Below are positions 54,170 to 63,183 of a DNA stretch of 64,000 nt, piece after piece (within the stretch, counting starts at the first letter, position 1; each line of letters begins with the position of its first letter). Below the pieces are notes generated by a model. That model searched no databases. It saw only the letters and a program-made list of their open reading frames with translations, and was not told the DNA's origin. Source of the DNA: CAZKNF01 sp964554105 (GTDB lineage: Bacteria; Bacteroidota; Rhodothermia; Rhodothermales; VXPQ01); assembly GCA_964554105.1 (NCBI GenBank), contig CAZKNF010000007.1, forward strand, positions 1-64,000. The letters are read 5' to 3'. The translations under genes were made by a program, and so were the position numbers.

Positions 54170-54621
54170 GAGTTTACAGCTCGTTTCTGTCGCTGGAAGT
54201 TCGAGATGGCCTGCTCGTCAAGCAGCTGCCTCTCGGCTGCCTTGTGGTTCTTCCAGTACTGCTCTTCCTCTTGCTCACGGAGCCGCTCCACGGCATCCTC
54301 CGCCCCCTTGCATTCGATGAATCGGATCCGGGCATCGACCTCCATGTCCCTTAAGTGTTGAAGTTTTCGCTTCGCCGTGTCGAACCGGTGCTGCGCATCC
54401 TGTCGAAATGATTCGTATCGCGAAAGCGAGCGCTGGCCCGTAACACCGTTAGACCGGGAACTCACGATGCGGTACAAGTAAATGCGAGCGTCGTCCACAA
54501 CGTCCGACTGGCTTTTTACCTCCCGTACGATCTTCAACAGATCCCGGCGAGCGCCTTCCGCCTCATGCCTCCGCAACTTGAGAATGCTTTCGAGGGAAAA
54601 TTGGAATTTCTTTCCGCTCAT
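54166..54621 (-). CDS. fliJ: Flagellar export chaperone FliJ
   Basis: 151 residues, almost wholly coiled coil. The start KKFQFSLESILKLRRHEAEGAR is typical of FliJ. It acts with FliI and FlhA as an export-gate regulator. It overlaps the motE-like start by ATGA. Sequence conservation in the family is low, so the call rests on the N-terminal motif and location. Confidence 0.88.
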   Translation of the reverse strand: MSGKKFQFSLESILKLRRHEAEGARRDLLKIVREVKSQSDVVDDARIYLYRIVSSRSNGVTGQRSLSRYESFRQDAQHRFDTAKRKLQHLRDMEVDARIRFIECKGAEDAVERLREQEEEQYWKNHKAAERQLLDEQAISNFQRQKRAVNS

Positions 54622-54709
54622 GTCGATCGTTCAAGAGCCCCTGGCAGTGATAAGTATTGAGGTTTTATTGCTGTGCAAATGTTCGGCCAAACTCGACGGC
54701 ACCGTGCAA

Positions 54710-56176
54710 TCAGGACGAGGCTGGACGAACGGCGGCGGGTAGTGCGGCAGGCTCTGGATTGGGGGACTTCGGAGGGTTGCCGCTCTTGCCGTCCTGGGCA
54801 TCGCCGGACGCAGGACCTGTCGCCGCGGGATGCTGCGTACCCGGTACCCGGCTCGCATCGAGATTCTGAAGGATCCGCGCGAGGCGCACCGAGGCATCAA
54901 GGTCGGTTGGCTCCCCGACCGCCTGGCACAGGAACTTGCGGAGTGGCTGTACGGCGGCTATGGCGCGGTCCGTTTCCGGGTTCGAGCCCGACTGGTAGGC
55001 TCCGACTCGGATGAGATCTTCCGCTTCGCGGTATGATGCGAGGAGTGCGCGCGCTTCTGTCGCGGCGTCTCGAACTGCCGGCGACGTGACGCGCGGCATG
55101 ACGCGGCTAACTGATTCAAGGACGTCTACCGCGGGAAAGTGATTGGCGTGAGCCAGCTTCCGCGACAGAATTACGTGTCCGTCGAGAATGCCTCGGATGG
55201 CGTCGCCGACAGGTTCGTTCATGTCGTCGCCATCCACAAGCACTGTAAAAATGCCGGTAATCGTGCCGTTCGGCCCGGGTCCGGCTCGCTCAAGAAGACG
55301 AGGAAGCAGCGCGAAGACACTGGGCGTGTAGCCACGCGTCGTCGGGGGCTCGCCGACAGCGAGTCCGATTTCCCGCTGGGCCATGGCGACCCTGGTTACA
55401 GAGTCCATCATCAGGAGGACGTTCTTTCCGAGATCGCGAAAGTACTCCGCGATCGCCATCGTAACACCGGCACCCTTTACGCGGCTCATAGCCGCCTGAT
55501 CGCCGGTAACCGCGACCACAACCGATCGCTTCAGGCCTTCCTCGCCGAGATTGTCGTGAATGAATTCCTGCACCTCCCTGCCTCGCTCACCGATCAAGCC
55601 GATGACGTTTACGTCGGCGGTCGCCCGACGCGCGATCATGCCGAGAAGCGTGCTTTTTCCGACGCCGGAGCCGGAGAAGATGCCGATGCGCTGACCCTCT
55701 CCGAGCGTCAAGAATGCGTCGATCGCCCTGACTCCCGTCGGCATCGGCGTTTCGATCATCTGCCGGCGGAGAGGCGAGGGAGGCTCGCTATGTACGGGCT
55801 GTTCATCCGCAAGAACGAGAGGACCTTTGTCGTCGAGCGGCCTTCCGTTGGCATCTATAACCCGGCCGAGCAGCGCCTCCCCAACACGGATCGTGAGCGG
55901 GAGGGAGGATCGCAGCACGAGACACCCCGATCTAAGACCGTGCGTCTCTTCCAGTGGCATCAGAACGCACGTTCCGCCGCGGACGCCCACGACCTCTGCC
56001 TTGATTCGCCGAGCGTCGGGCGCATTTTCTTCGAGGATGTAGCAAAGCTCACCAACAGCAGCGTGCAGCTCGGATGCTTCAACGAGCAGTCCGACCACGG
56101 ACTGCACCTTCCCGAATTGCAGCGGTCCCTGGTCCCAATCGTCGATCCGATCTACACACTGCGCAAGAAAATCCAT
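54710..56176 (-). CDS. fliI: Flagellum-specific ATPase FliI
   Basis: 488 residues from the ATG at 56176, which follows fliH's stop and a GGAGGGGAG ribosome binding site; an ATG 7 codons earlier overlaps fliH. The F1-ATPase-like core has Walker A SGSGVGKST (lysine near 174), LIGERGREVQEF and LLMMDSVTRVAMAQREIGLAVGEPPTTRGY. It powers or primes export substrate unfolding. The C-terminal tail of 40 residues is Pro/Ala-rich and atypical. Confidence 0.96.
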   Translation of the reverse strand: MDFLAQCVDRIDDWDQGPLQFGKVQSVVGLLVEASELHAAVGELCYILEENAPDARRIKAEVVGVRGGTCVLMPLEETHGLRSGCLVLRSSLPLTIRVGEALLGRVIDANGRPLDDKGPLVLADEQPVHSEPPSPLRRQMIETPMPTGVRAIDAFLTLGEGQRIGIFSGSGVGKSTLLGMIARRATADVNVIGLIGERGREVQEFIHDNLGEEGLKRSVVVAVTGDQAAMSRVKGAGVTMAIAEYFRDLGKNVLLMMDSVTRVAMAQREIGLAVGEPPTTRGYTPSVFALLPRLLERAGPGPNGTITGIFTVLVDGDDMNEPVGDAIRGILDGHVILSRKLAHANHFPAVDVLESVSRVMPRVTSPAVRDAATEARALLASYREAEDLIRVGAYQSGSNPETDRAIAAVQPLRKFLCQAVGEPTDLDASVRLARILQNLDASRVPGTQHPAATGPASGDAQDGKSGNPPKSPNPEPAALPAAVRPASS

Positions 56177-56180
56177 TCCC

Positions 56181-57026
56181 TTACTCCCCTCCATCATTTC
56201 GCTGGGTATCTCGCACGCTCAGCTCACGTTGCAGTTGATCGATCAATTCGGCTTCGAGTCGACGTGTGGCTGCGTGCTGCGACTGAACAACCCACTCGTT
56301 CTGGTTGAGATTTGCATCCGTGCGCCAGCGGAGCTTGCTGTGGATCGCTCCCAAATGTTCTTCGATTCCGCTCTCCTGCATACGCAGGTAATCCACTGGA
56401 TGCAGCACGATCTCTACCGGCGCGCCGTTCGCCATGCGCTCAACAGCATCCACGACGGCCGACTCGCTGATACGACGTACGTCGTCCGGCAGCGGCGCAT
56501 CCAGAATCGCGCGAGCTATGCGGAATGCCAGCTGCACCATTTGCGGCTCAGCGCGCCGTAGGAACGCCTCCCACGATTGCTGGACGGCATCTAAATTCTC
56601 GCTAAATCGTTGTGCGGCCTCATCGAGCTTGGCCTCGCATTCGGCGACCGCCGCTGCGCGGCCCTCGTCGAACCCTTCGGAACGTGCCTGCTCACGCGCT
56701 CTCTCGACACGCTCGGTCCACATGGCCTCGATCTCTTCCATCGTCGGTTCGCTCGCACCGATGGGTTCGGGCTCATCCTGCTCGATTTGATTACTGACCA
56801 GGCGCATGGCAGGGATCTCAAACGGCTGCTCGGCGAGGACGGCATTGTCGGTGCTGACGCGTGACCTCGATCGAATACGGACCGAGCCCGCACCGTCCTC
56901 AGGCACCCCGAGCATCTGCGAGCGAAGAATACGAGGACTGGAATCGGACATCGCGCCCTCGGATGCGGCATTGCTGCCGCCGTCGATGTACTTCTTCTTG
57001 ATGATGTTTGTCGGAATCGCGCCCAT
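56181..57026 (-). CDS. fliH: Flagellar assembly protein FliH
   Basis: 281 residues. A variable, polar N-terminus (about 1-110) leads into a Glu/Ala-rich helical part (about 110-165, ERVEREQARSEGFDEGRAAAVAE-like) and a C-terminal V-ATPase-E-like domain that binds FliI. The pattern QLAFRIARAILD and VEIVLHPVDYLRMQE is typical. It links FliI to the C-ring. Confidence 0.9.
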   Translation of the reverse strand: MGAIPTNIIKKKYIDGGSNAASEGAMSDSSPRILRSQMLGVPEDGAGSVRIRSRSRVSTDNAVLAEQPFEIPAMRLVSNQIEQDEPEPIGASEPTMEEIEAMWTERVERAREQARSEGFDEGRAAAVAECEAKLDEAAQRFSENLDAVQQSWEAFLRRAEPQMVQLAFRIARAILDAPLPDDVRRISESAVVDAVERMANGAPVEIVLHPVDYLRMQESGIEEHLGAIHSKLRWRTDANLNQNEWVVQSQHAATRRLEAELIDQLQRELSVRDTQRNDGGE

Positions 57027-57073
57027 GCCGCTGCACTATGTAGAAAATGATTGGTGAGGAGAGTGGATGGCTT

Positions 57074-58153
57074 CTAGACGAACACGTCATCGGCGGTGCG
57101 TGACAGCACGATCTCCTCCTTATCCTCGAGTTCCTGAGCGACCTCGACAATCCGGCGTTGTGCGTCGTAGACGTCGTTCACGCGGGCAGGACCCAGAAGC
57201 TCAACCTCCTCCTTGATCATCTCTGCCGCACGCTCGGAGACATTATTCAAAAGTTTCTCTTTGAGCTCAGGTGAGGCCGCCTTAAGTGCAAGGGCGAGCT
57301 CTTTTTGATCGACCTCGATGAGGATTCGCTGCATGTCGCGGTCGCTGACGTTCAGCAGGTCGTCGAAGACGAACATGAGCGCCTTGATTTGCGCGGCGAG
57401 CTCCGGATCACGGTCGCGCATGGCATCCATAATGGAGGTCTCTGCCTGACGGGTCGTGGAGTTCAGTATGGTCGCAACCGCCTCGATGCCGCCCGTCGCG
57501 CTCAGCTCTGCACCGATAACGGATCCGATCTGCTGGCGTATGACGTCCTCGATGTCACGCAGCAGTTCCGGCGAGGTCTTTCCCATCGTGCCGAGTCTGA
57601 ACATGATCTCGTGCTGATGATCTGCTTCCAACGTAGAAATGATCTCGGCAGCTTTTTGCGGATTCAGATGGGCGAGAATCAGGGCGGCCGTCTGCGGATG
57701 TTCGTTCTGCAGGAAGTTGGATATCTGGCTCGTCTCTACCGTTTGAAGGAGGTGGAACGCCGACACCTCCATCGCCGCCTCGACGCGCATCATGACCTCT
57801 TCTGCGCGTCGCGATCCAAGGGCGGCGCGAAGTGCGTCGCGGGCGAACGATACGCCGCCCTGCGTGACGTAATCATGCGCCATCGTCAGCTCGCGGTATT
57901 CGACCAGCGCTGCCTCGATAACGTCGCTGGAGACATTACGAAGGCGCGCGATCTCGATCGTAACTCGTTCCACCTCGTCATCGCGCATCGTTTTCAAAAC
58001 GTCGCTCGCCACCTCAGCCCCGAGCGCCACGAGCAGGACGGCAGCTTTCTGCGCACCCGTCATGTTCTCAGGCGTCAGGTCCTTTGGCAGATTCGCCTGC
58101 GAGATTTTGGCTGATGCCGCCTCATCCATCATGAGAATACTATCCTGTCGCAT
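57074..58153 (-). CDS. fliG: Flagellar motor switch protein FliG
   Basis: 359 residues. The three domains are clear: FliF-binding N-terminal (MTGAQKAAVLLVALGAEVASDVLK), ARM-like middle (EHPQTAALILAHLNPQKAAEI) and the C-terminal torque domain (FVFDDLLNVSDRDMQRILIEVDQKELALALKAA). The EHPQT motif that contacts FliM is present. Charged residues facing MotA are retained. Confidence 0.96.
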   Translation of the reverse strand: MRQDSILMMDEAASAKISQANLPKDLTPENMTGAQKAAVLLVALGAEVASDVLKTMRDDEVERVTIEIARLRNVSSDVIEAALVEYRELTMAHDYVTQGGVSFARDALRAALGSRRAEEVMMRVEAAMEVSAFHLLQTVETSQISNFLQNEHPQTAALILAHLNPQKAAEIISTLEADHQHEIMFRLGTMGKTSPELLRDIEDVIRQQIGSVIGAELSATGGIEAVATILNSTTRQAETSIMDAMRDRDPELAAQIKALMFVFDDLLNVSDRDMQRILIEVDQKELALALKAASPELKEKLLNNVSERAAEMIKEEVELLGPARVNDVYDAQRRIVEVAQELEDKEEIVLSRTADDVFV

Positions 58154-58211
58154 ATGATGATGAACCTCAGATACGGTGCAGAGCGCCGGGCTTGGGCCCC
58201 GATGCTGCTGC

Positions 58212-59798
58212 TTAGGCGGTCTGATCTTCCGCCATCCAACTTCGTAACGTGTCCGCCGTGGTATCAGGCTGTTCGCTCACCTGTGTCTTTATTTCTTCGA
58301 ACATCAGGTGCTTTGCTTTCAGTCGCGCTTTAGCGTCAGACGAAAGCTTACTATTGTAGAAATCGTCGATCGCGACGTCTTCCGAATCGTCATCGTGCCC
58401 GACGAGCCGATTCACGTTGCCGCCGCGCTCCGGCGAACCGTCGGGGAGGCTGTTCGACTTCCGAGAGCCGCCAAGCAGCTCGGGATCATCGCCGATGCTG
58501 CTGATTCGCCGTGTCGCCGACCGCAGAAGCCATAAGGCCGCAAGGAGAGCCAGCAGCATCAGACCGTAGCGCAAGTAGACCTCCGTCTTCTGAGTACGCT
58601 GCTGATCGCGGATTTCCGTAGCTACGTACTCGTCGACGCTCGTATCAAAATTGGTCTGGTGGATGGCGAAGCGATCTCCCCGGTCCGGTTGAAATCCAAC
58701 CGCATTCTTGACCAGGGATTCGACTTCGGTGATTTCGTTTCCGGCGAAGGTTGCGGTCTCAACTTCAGCATCGTCACCCTCTTCTATGCGCCTGGCATTC
58801 AGAATGACGGAGACCGTCAGGAAGGAGATCTGGCCCGTACCGGATTCCGACCTTTGGACCGTTCGGCTGAGCTCGAAATTCCGAATGGACGAATTGGCAT
58901 TGTCGGCACCGCCGGTCTGATCCATACGTTCTTCGGCGATGACCGTGGCGCTTTCCGGATCGATGATGTTGCTCTCCGATACCGTGCGGGTGAAATCAAC
59001 AGAGGCAGTGACGCGAACGACAGAATTCCCGGGTCCGACGATCTGATCGAGCATCGATTGGCCCTTCGCCGTCAGGTGCTCCTCGATCGCATGTTGATAG
59101 CTGAGTTGAGTTGAATTCGCCCGCGAATTTTCGTCGCCGACGTTCGGATTTGAGAGAAGATTGCCGCGCGTGTCGAGCACGGTCACGTCCCCTTGATCCA
59201 GATTTTCGACGGCGCCTGCCACAAGCTGCGTGATGCCGTCGATTTGCTCCGATGAAAGGCCACCACCGCCGCGAAGCTTCAGGACCACGGACGCACTCGG
59301 CTCGGACTGCGTCTCGCGAAAGGGGCTGCGTTCCGGCATTACCAGGTGAACCCGAGCGACCTCTACCTGGCGGACGTTGGCGACCGTTCGGGCGAGCTCA
59401 CCTTCCAGTGCTCGCTTAAGATTTAGCTTCTGCATGAAGTCCGTCATTCCTAGCGTTCCGCGATCGAAAAGCTCGTAGCCGACCGGTCCCTCGGAGACGA
59501 GCCCCTCTCCGGCAAATCGCAACCGGAGCTCGTAGACGTCTTCGCGAGGCACGTAAATCGCCGAACCGCCGTCCTGGATCTCGTACTTGATGCCGTCGGC
59601 CTGAAGTGCCTCTACGACCTTGTTGGCATCGCCAGGCTCGAGGCTTCCAAATAGCAGGGAGTAATCGGGAGATCCGGCCCAATAGGCAATCCCGGAGAGG
59701 GCGCCGATTCCTCCGACAATGACCATGGCCAGCGCGAGCTTCTGACCGATTGACATGCGTCGCAAGAACTCCTGGACGTTCTGAAAAAAAGGACTCAT
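58212..59798 (-). CDS. fliF: Flagellar MS-ring protein FliF
   Basis: 528 residues. Two membrane helices: one near 25-43 and one near 410-430. Periplasmic ring-building motifs include LFGSLEPGDANKVVEALQADGIKYEI and MTDFMQKLNLKRALEGELARTV, and DGITQLVAGAVENL. The C-terminal tail binds FliG. It forms the platform on which the rod and export gate assemble. Confidence 0.95.
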   Translation of the reverse strand: MSPFFQNVQEFLRRMSIGQKLALAMVIVGGIGALSGIAYWAGSPDYSLLFGSLEPGDANKVVEALQADGIKYEIQDGGSAIYVPREDVYELRLRFAGEGLVSEGPVGYELFDRGTLGMTDFMQKLNLKRALEGELARTVANVRQVEVARVHLVMPERSPFRETQSEPSASVVLKLRGGGGLSSEQIDGITQLVAGAVENLDQGDVTVLDTRGNLLSNPNVGDENSRANSTQLSYQHAIEEHLTAKGQSMLDQIVGPGNSVVRVTASVDFTRTVSESNIIDPESATVIAEERMDQTGGADNANSSIRNFELSRTVQRSESGTGQISFLTVSVILNARRIEEGDDAEVETATFAGNEITEVESLVKNAVGFQPDRGDRFAIHQTNFDTSVDEYVATEIRDQQRTQKTEVYLRYGLMLLALLAALWLLRSATRRISSIGDDPELLGGSRKSNSLPDGSPERGGNVNRLVGHDDDSEDVAIDDFYNSKLSSDAKARLKAKHLMFEEIKTQVSEQPDTTADTLRSWMAEDQTA

Positions 59799-59888
59799 CA
59801 GTACCGGCGGGGGTGGGTGCAGGGTGGACCAGATCCGCGCCTGGCGCGGATCCGACTAAACGTTGGCTGTACTTCGTAGATTAATCGA

Positions 59889-60194
59889 CTAGACCTGCAT
59901 CCGCATGAGCTCCTGGTACGTTTCGAGCATCCGATTGCGCACCTCGGTCATGAGCTGAAACGAAAGCTTGGCTTCGTTCATCGTGATCATGACCTCGTGA
60001 AGGTTTTCCTGCTCGCCCGCGACAAAGGCCTCGATCTCGCCGTCGGCCGCTTTCTGTGCGGCATCGACACTGTCGAGTGCGTCTTTGAGTGCGCCGCCGA
60101 ATCCGGAGTCGCCGGCGGGTTGACCGGGGGTAGGCAGGGTACCCCAGTCGTCGGTACCGACCTGCTGGAGGCGCTGCAGTTGAGAAATGTTCAT
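59889..60194 (-). CDS. fliE: Flagellar hook-basal body protein FliE
   Basis: 101 residues. The C-terminal region (ADGEIEAFVAGEQENLHEVMITMNEAKLSFQLMTEVRNRMLETYQELMRMQV) is the conserved FliE helix pair. FliE connects the MS ring to the rod. The order flgB-flgC-(orf96)-fliE-fliF is standard apart from the extra gene. Confidence 0.94.
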   Translation of the reverse strand: MNISQLQRLQQVGTDDWGTLPTPGQPAGDSGFGGALKDALDSVDAAQKAADGEIEAFVAGEQENLHEVMITMNEAKLSFQLMTEVRNRMLETYQELMRMQV

Positions 60195-60230
60195 CGTGAT
60201 GCGGTAACGTTGATCGGGTTCGAAATGGGT

Positions 60231-60521
60231 CTAGCCGCGCAGGTCAAGTCGACTGCCGACGGCGTTCGGGTTGACGGATTCAGCTTTTTGATCCGGACCA
60301 TACAGTCGAAGCGTCATTTCTTCGGACTCGGGGAAGTATCGATCGATCATCCGCGACTCGGCGTTCGACAGATCCGGGCCGAATGACGGCGACGCCGGCG
60401 GTTTGTCCGATGCCTTCGGCCGGTTTGCTCGACGCTCTTCCTGTGGAGCCGCCCCGGAGAGGTGCTCCAGCTGGTGGTGAAGTCCCAGCCGCCCATTGTA
60501 TCCTGAAATACCGTCGTTCAT
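60231..60521 (-). CDS. Unknown 96-residue protein between flgC and fliE
   Basis: 96 residues, hydrophilic, no signal or membrane helix. The N-terminus is Arg/Lys/Pro-rich; the C-terminal half (LSNAESRMIDRYFPES, LRLYGPDQ, NAVGSRLDLRG) looks folded or binding-like. It sits in the flgC-fliE spacer with its own start and a compact gene spacing (about 30 bp each side). No family is recognised; a rod or export accessory factor is a guess from position. Confidence 0.6.
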   Translation of the reverse strand: MNDGISGYNGRLGLHHQLEHLSGAAPQEERRANRPKASDKPPASPSFGPDLSNAESRMIDRYFPESEEMTLRLYGPDQKAESVNPNAVGSRLDLRG

Positions 60522-60550
60522 TTGTTTTCGTTTGGAATTGAGACCTAACG

Positions 60551-61048
60551 TTATATCTCGAGCGTCCGCTTGATCATCTCCTTCGAGCCCTGCACCGCCG
60601 ACAAATTCGCTTCATACACGCGATTGGCGGAAATCATCCGTGCCATCTCTTCGACCACATTTACATCGGGATAGGCGACGTATCCCTTCTCGTCGGCGTG
60701 CGGATGCGATGGATCGTACTCCATGCGCAGGCGAACTTCCGCTTCAACCTCGGTCGTCGGCCCGAGCTCGAGGTCCGGAATGTCTCGCGTCAACGTCGAT
60801 CCGCTGAGGTGCCGGGGATCCGTCATCTGGAGTTCACTCCGCATCTCGTGGAGGATGTTGGCAAACGTCGGATACGGCTCATTGATACCCGAATGGACCG
60901 CGCGTTTAATGGCATACGGCGTGTCGTCCTGTGTCCGACTCGTGGAGGCATTGGCAATGTTCTCCGAAGCGGTAGCCATCGCAATACGCTGGGCTTCGAG
61001 CCCGCGGGCTGCGGTGCGGAAAACACTGAAATAGCGATTCTCAAGCAT
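60551..61048 (-). CDS. flgC: Flagellar rod protein FlgC
   Basis: 165 residues. The N-terminal rod motif (ARGLEAQRIAMATASENIANASTSRT) and the C-terminal VEEMARMISANRVYEANLSAVQGSKEMIKRTLEI match FlgC. The middle block YVAYPDVNVVEEMA is specific for FlgC. It forms the proximal rod with FlgB and FlgF. Confidence 0.95.
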   Translation of the reverse strand: MLENRYFSVFRTAARGLEAQRIAMATASENIANASTSRTQDDTPYAIKRAVHSGINEPYPTFANILHEMRSELQMTDPRHLSGSTLTRDIPDLELGPTTEVEAEVRLRMEYDPSHPHADEKGYVAYPDVNVVEEMARMISANRVYEANLSAVQGSKEMIKRTLEI

Positions 61049-61081
61049 CGTAAAATGTCATTCGGCTGGGGAGGTGGGACG

Positions 61082-61420
61082 TCAACCGGACCTGCCGGTA
61101 ATACCGATCCGGAGGGCATCGAAGTGTTCACGAAGGGCACGGGAGACGAGCTGGGTACGCAGTTGCGTATCGGCCAATTCCATCAATTCGTCTTCGAGAA
61201 TGGGCGGAGCGTCTTCGACCTCCATTCGTGCGCGCACATTTGCGAGTGCTTCGGGTCCTTCGACCGTATTGCGGGCGTCCTGAAGCGATTCCTCAAACTT
61301 CACGGACATTCGCCTGTACCCCGGCGACTCCAGATTCGAGAGATTGCTCGTGGTCGCCTGAGCTCGCCATGAATACGCCTGCATGGCGTTCGAGAGAAGC
61401 TTTAGCTTATCCGTTTCCAT
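61082..61420 (-). CDS. flgB: Flagellar rod protein FlgB
   Basis: 112 residues from the ATG at 61420. The frame is open for 39 more codons, but that extension would run across the sigma-54 element at 61473-61488 and has no rod-family similarity. The N-terminus LLSNAMQAYSWRAQATTSNLSNLESPGYRR is the FlgB rod motif. It is the first gene of the flagellar supercluster. Confidence 0.93.
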   Translation of the reverse strand: METDKLKLLSNAMQAYSWRAQATTSNLSNLESPGYRRMSVKFEESLQDARNTVEGPEALANVRARMEVEDAPPILEDELMELADTQLRTQLVSRALREHFDALRIGITGRSG

Positions 61421-61472
61421 CTCGCTCGATGTTTCTGGATTAATTAAGCATTTTTGTTCACCGGCATCGACA

Positions 61473-61488
61473 ATCAACCTCCGTGCCA
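61473..61488 (-). promoter_or_regulatory. Sigma-54-type promoter for the flgB cluster
   Basis: On the minus strand it reads TGGCAC (61488-61483), GGAGG, then TTGAT (61477-61473). The consensus is TGGCAC-N5-TTGCW; only the C of TTGC is changed to A. The expected start of transcription is about 40 bp before the flgB ATG. A sigma-54 activator is encoded just across the spacer. Confidence 0.65.
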
Positions 61489-61645
61489 CGTCATGCAGGT
61501 GTACCAGCCAAGTGATCCCCCTTCCATTTTTGCTCATATATAGGGATACACCGCAGATCGAACGCTGCTAACGCCTGCACGGCACGTTGGAAAAAATCCG
61601 CGATCTCGGGAAATAATTGCCGAGAAGAGTGAAGCTGGATAGATT

Positions 61646-61669
61646 AATCGAAGAATGTTATTTTCGATT
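61646..61669. promoter_or_regulatory. Inverted repeat upstream of the sigma-54 regulator gene
   Basis: AATCGAA (61646-61652) and TTCGATT (61663-61669) are exact complements separated by 10 bp. It is about 100 bp upstream of the regulator start and 160 bp from the flgB -24 box, a possible enhancer or autoregulatory site. Confidence 0.35.
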
Positions 61670-61769
61670 GCTTTCCGGACAGTATCTTTTTAGTTAATCT
61701 GCGCCCCCACCGGGTATTTACAGGGAGCACGCAATCAATTCCTTATCACCCGCAGTACGAATTCAGAGA

Positions 61770-63161
61770 ATGGACCAGCAGCCGAACATACTTTTTGTCG
61801 ATGATGAGCAGCTTTTGCATGGGCTGTTCGATCGTTTGTTTACACGAAGCGGAATGCAAGTCAGAAGCTGTGTGAATGCAGAGCAGGCGATGGGCGAGCT
61901 TGCGCAGAGCAAGTATGATCTGGTGGTGACGGATTTCATGATGCCCGACATAGATGGGCTCGAATTACTCGCCCATATTCGGCGCGAGCACCCGAAAACC
62001 AAAGTGATTATGATCACTGCGCATGCGAATGTGCAGCATGCCGTACGAACGATGAAGAGTGGGGCAATTGATTATATACCCAAGCCTTTTTCGACCACTG
62101 AGTTTGTCGAACGCGTGCGTACGGTGCTGGCCCGTGACACGGAGACGACTGTGGTGCCGGCGAAACCGAAGCGAACTCTATCTCGAAGGAAGGCAGGAGT
62201 CAAGTACGTCGGTAAGCATCCGAGCATTCTTCGCTTGAAAGAGATGCTACCGAGAGTCAGTCGGAATAAGGCGCCTGTGTTCATACAGGGCGAGAGTGGG
62301 ACGGGAAAGGAAATCCTCGCGAAGCTTATTCATGGAATGAGCGACCGCGGAGAGAAACCGTACGTTACGCTGAATTGTGCGAATCTCCCCCGGGAGCTTG
62401 TCGAAAGTCATCTTTTCGGACATCGAAAAGGAGCATTCACTGGCGCCGTCGACGATATGACCGGCGCATTTGAACGGGCCGATTCAGGTACGCTGCTGCT
62501 CGACGAGATCACCGAGATCGATCTCGCCATCCAGGCGAAGCTTCTCCGCGTGCTACAAGAACAGGAGTTTCAAAAAGTGGGATCGTCCGAAACGAAGCAC
62601 GTCGATGTGAGGGTTATCGCCACCAGCAACCAGACGCTGAGCGAAGCGATAGGCGAGGGACGATTTCGAGAGGATCTCTACCATCGCCTCTCCGTCTTTC
62701 CGCTTACCGTTCCACCATTACGAGAGCGCACGTCCGACATCCCGCAGCTCGCCAATCATTTCGTGACGAAGTACTGCGGCCTGTACGGGCTTCCACTGAA
62801 GGAGATTTCGGACGAGCTCATGAATTACTTTAAGTCGTATCCCTGGCCGGGAAACGTACGACAGCTCGAGAACATGGTGCAGCGCGGCGTCTTGCTCTCA
62901 GCCGAGCGAGAGATCGTGGACGCGGAGGACGTCTTCAACGAATTCTTCCGAGATGCGGATGAATCGGGATCCAATGGTCTCGTCGACCATGCAGGAGTGC
63001 CAGCGTTGAACACGATAGAAGAAATGGAGCGCCACATGATCATGAAGGCGCTTGACACATCCGAGAACAATCAGCAGCGCGCCGCGGAGCAGCTGGGTAT
63101 CAGCGCGCGTACCATTCGAAACAAGCTGAAGAAGTACCGCGAGGAAGGATTTATCTCGTAG
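61770..63161 (+). CDS. Sigma-54-dependent response regulator (NtrC/FlrC type)
   Basis: 463 residues. Receiver domain: acidic pocket DDE at 11-13, phosphoacceptor Asp55, Lys105. AAA+ domain: Walker A GESGTGK at 174-180, sigma-54-contacting GAFTGA at 221-226, Walker B LLLDE at 242-246 and the RxDLYHRLSVFPL segment. A Fis-type helix-turn-helix closes the protein (about 435-460). Position divergent from flgB, facing a sigma-54 promoter, suggests control of the flagellar cluster, as FlrC, FlgR or FlbD do elsewhere. No partner kinase is in the window. Confidence 0.92.
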   Translation: MDQQPNILFVDDEQLLHGLFDRLFTRSGMQVRSCVNAEQAMGELAQSKYDLVVTDFMMPDIDGLELLAHIRREHPKTKVIMITAHANVQHAVRTMKSGAIDYIPKPFSTTEFVERVRTVLARDTETTVVPAKPKRTLSRRKAGVKYVGKHPSILRLKEMLPRVSRNKAPVFIQGESGTGKEILAKLIHGMSDRGEKPYVTLNCANLPRELVESHLFGHRKGAFTGAVDDMTGAFERADSGTLLLDEITEIDLAIQAKLLRVLQEQEFQKVGSSETKHVDVRVIATSNQTLSEAIGEGRFREDLYHRLSVFPLTVPPLRERTSDIPQLANHFVTKYCGLYGLPLKEISDELMNYFKSYPWPGNVRQLENMVQRGVLLSAEREIVDAEDVFNEFFRDADESGSNGLVDHAGVPALNTIEEMERHMIMKALDTSENNQQRAAEQLGISARTIRNKLKKYREEGFIS

Positions 63162-63176
63162 GCGAAAGCTTTCGCC
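63161..63176. terminator. Perfect 16-bp palindrome between convergent genes
   Basis: GGCGAAAGCTTTCGCC starts on the last base of the regulator's stop and ends 7 bp before the flgM stop. The placement fits a bidirectional terminator, though there is no T-run on either side. Confidence 0.4.
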
Positions 63177-63183
63177 GGATCAG

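Larger units (their letters stand above)
61421..61769. other. 349-bp divergent regulatory region between flgB and the sigma-54 regulator
   Basis: Contains the sigma-54-type element for flgB and an AT-rich inverted repeat nearer to the regulator gene. No gene is supported here. Confidence 0.7.

Noticed and set aside
55139..56308. 389-codon plus-strand frame opposite fliI and fliH
   Set aside because: Shadow of high-GC coding sequence; fliI motifs on the other strand are decisive.
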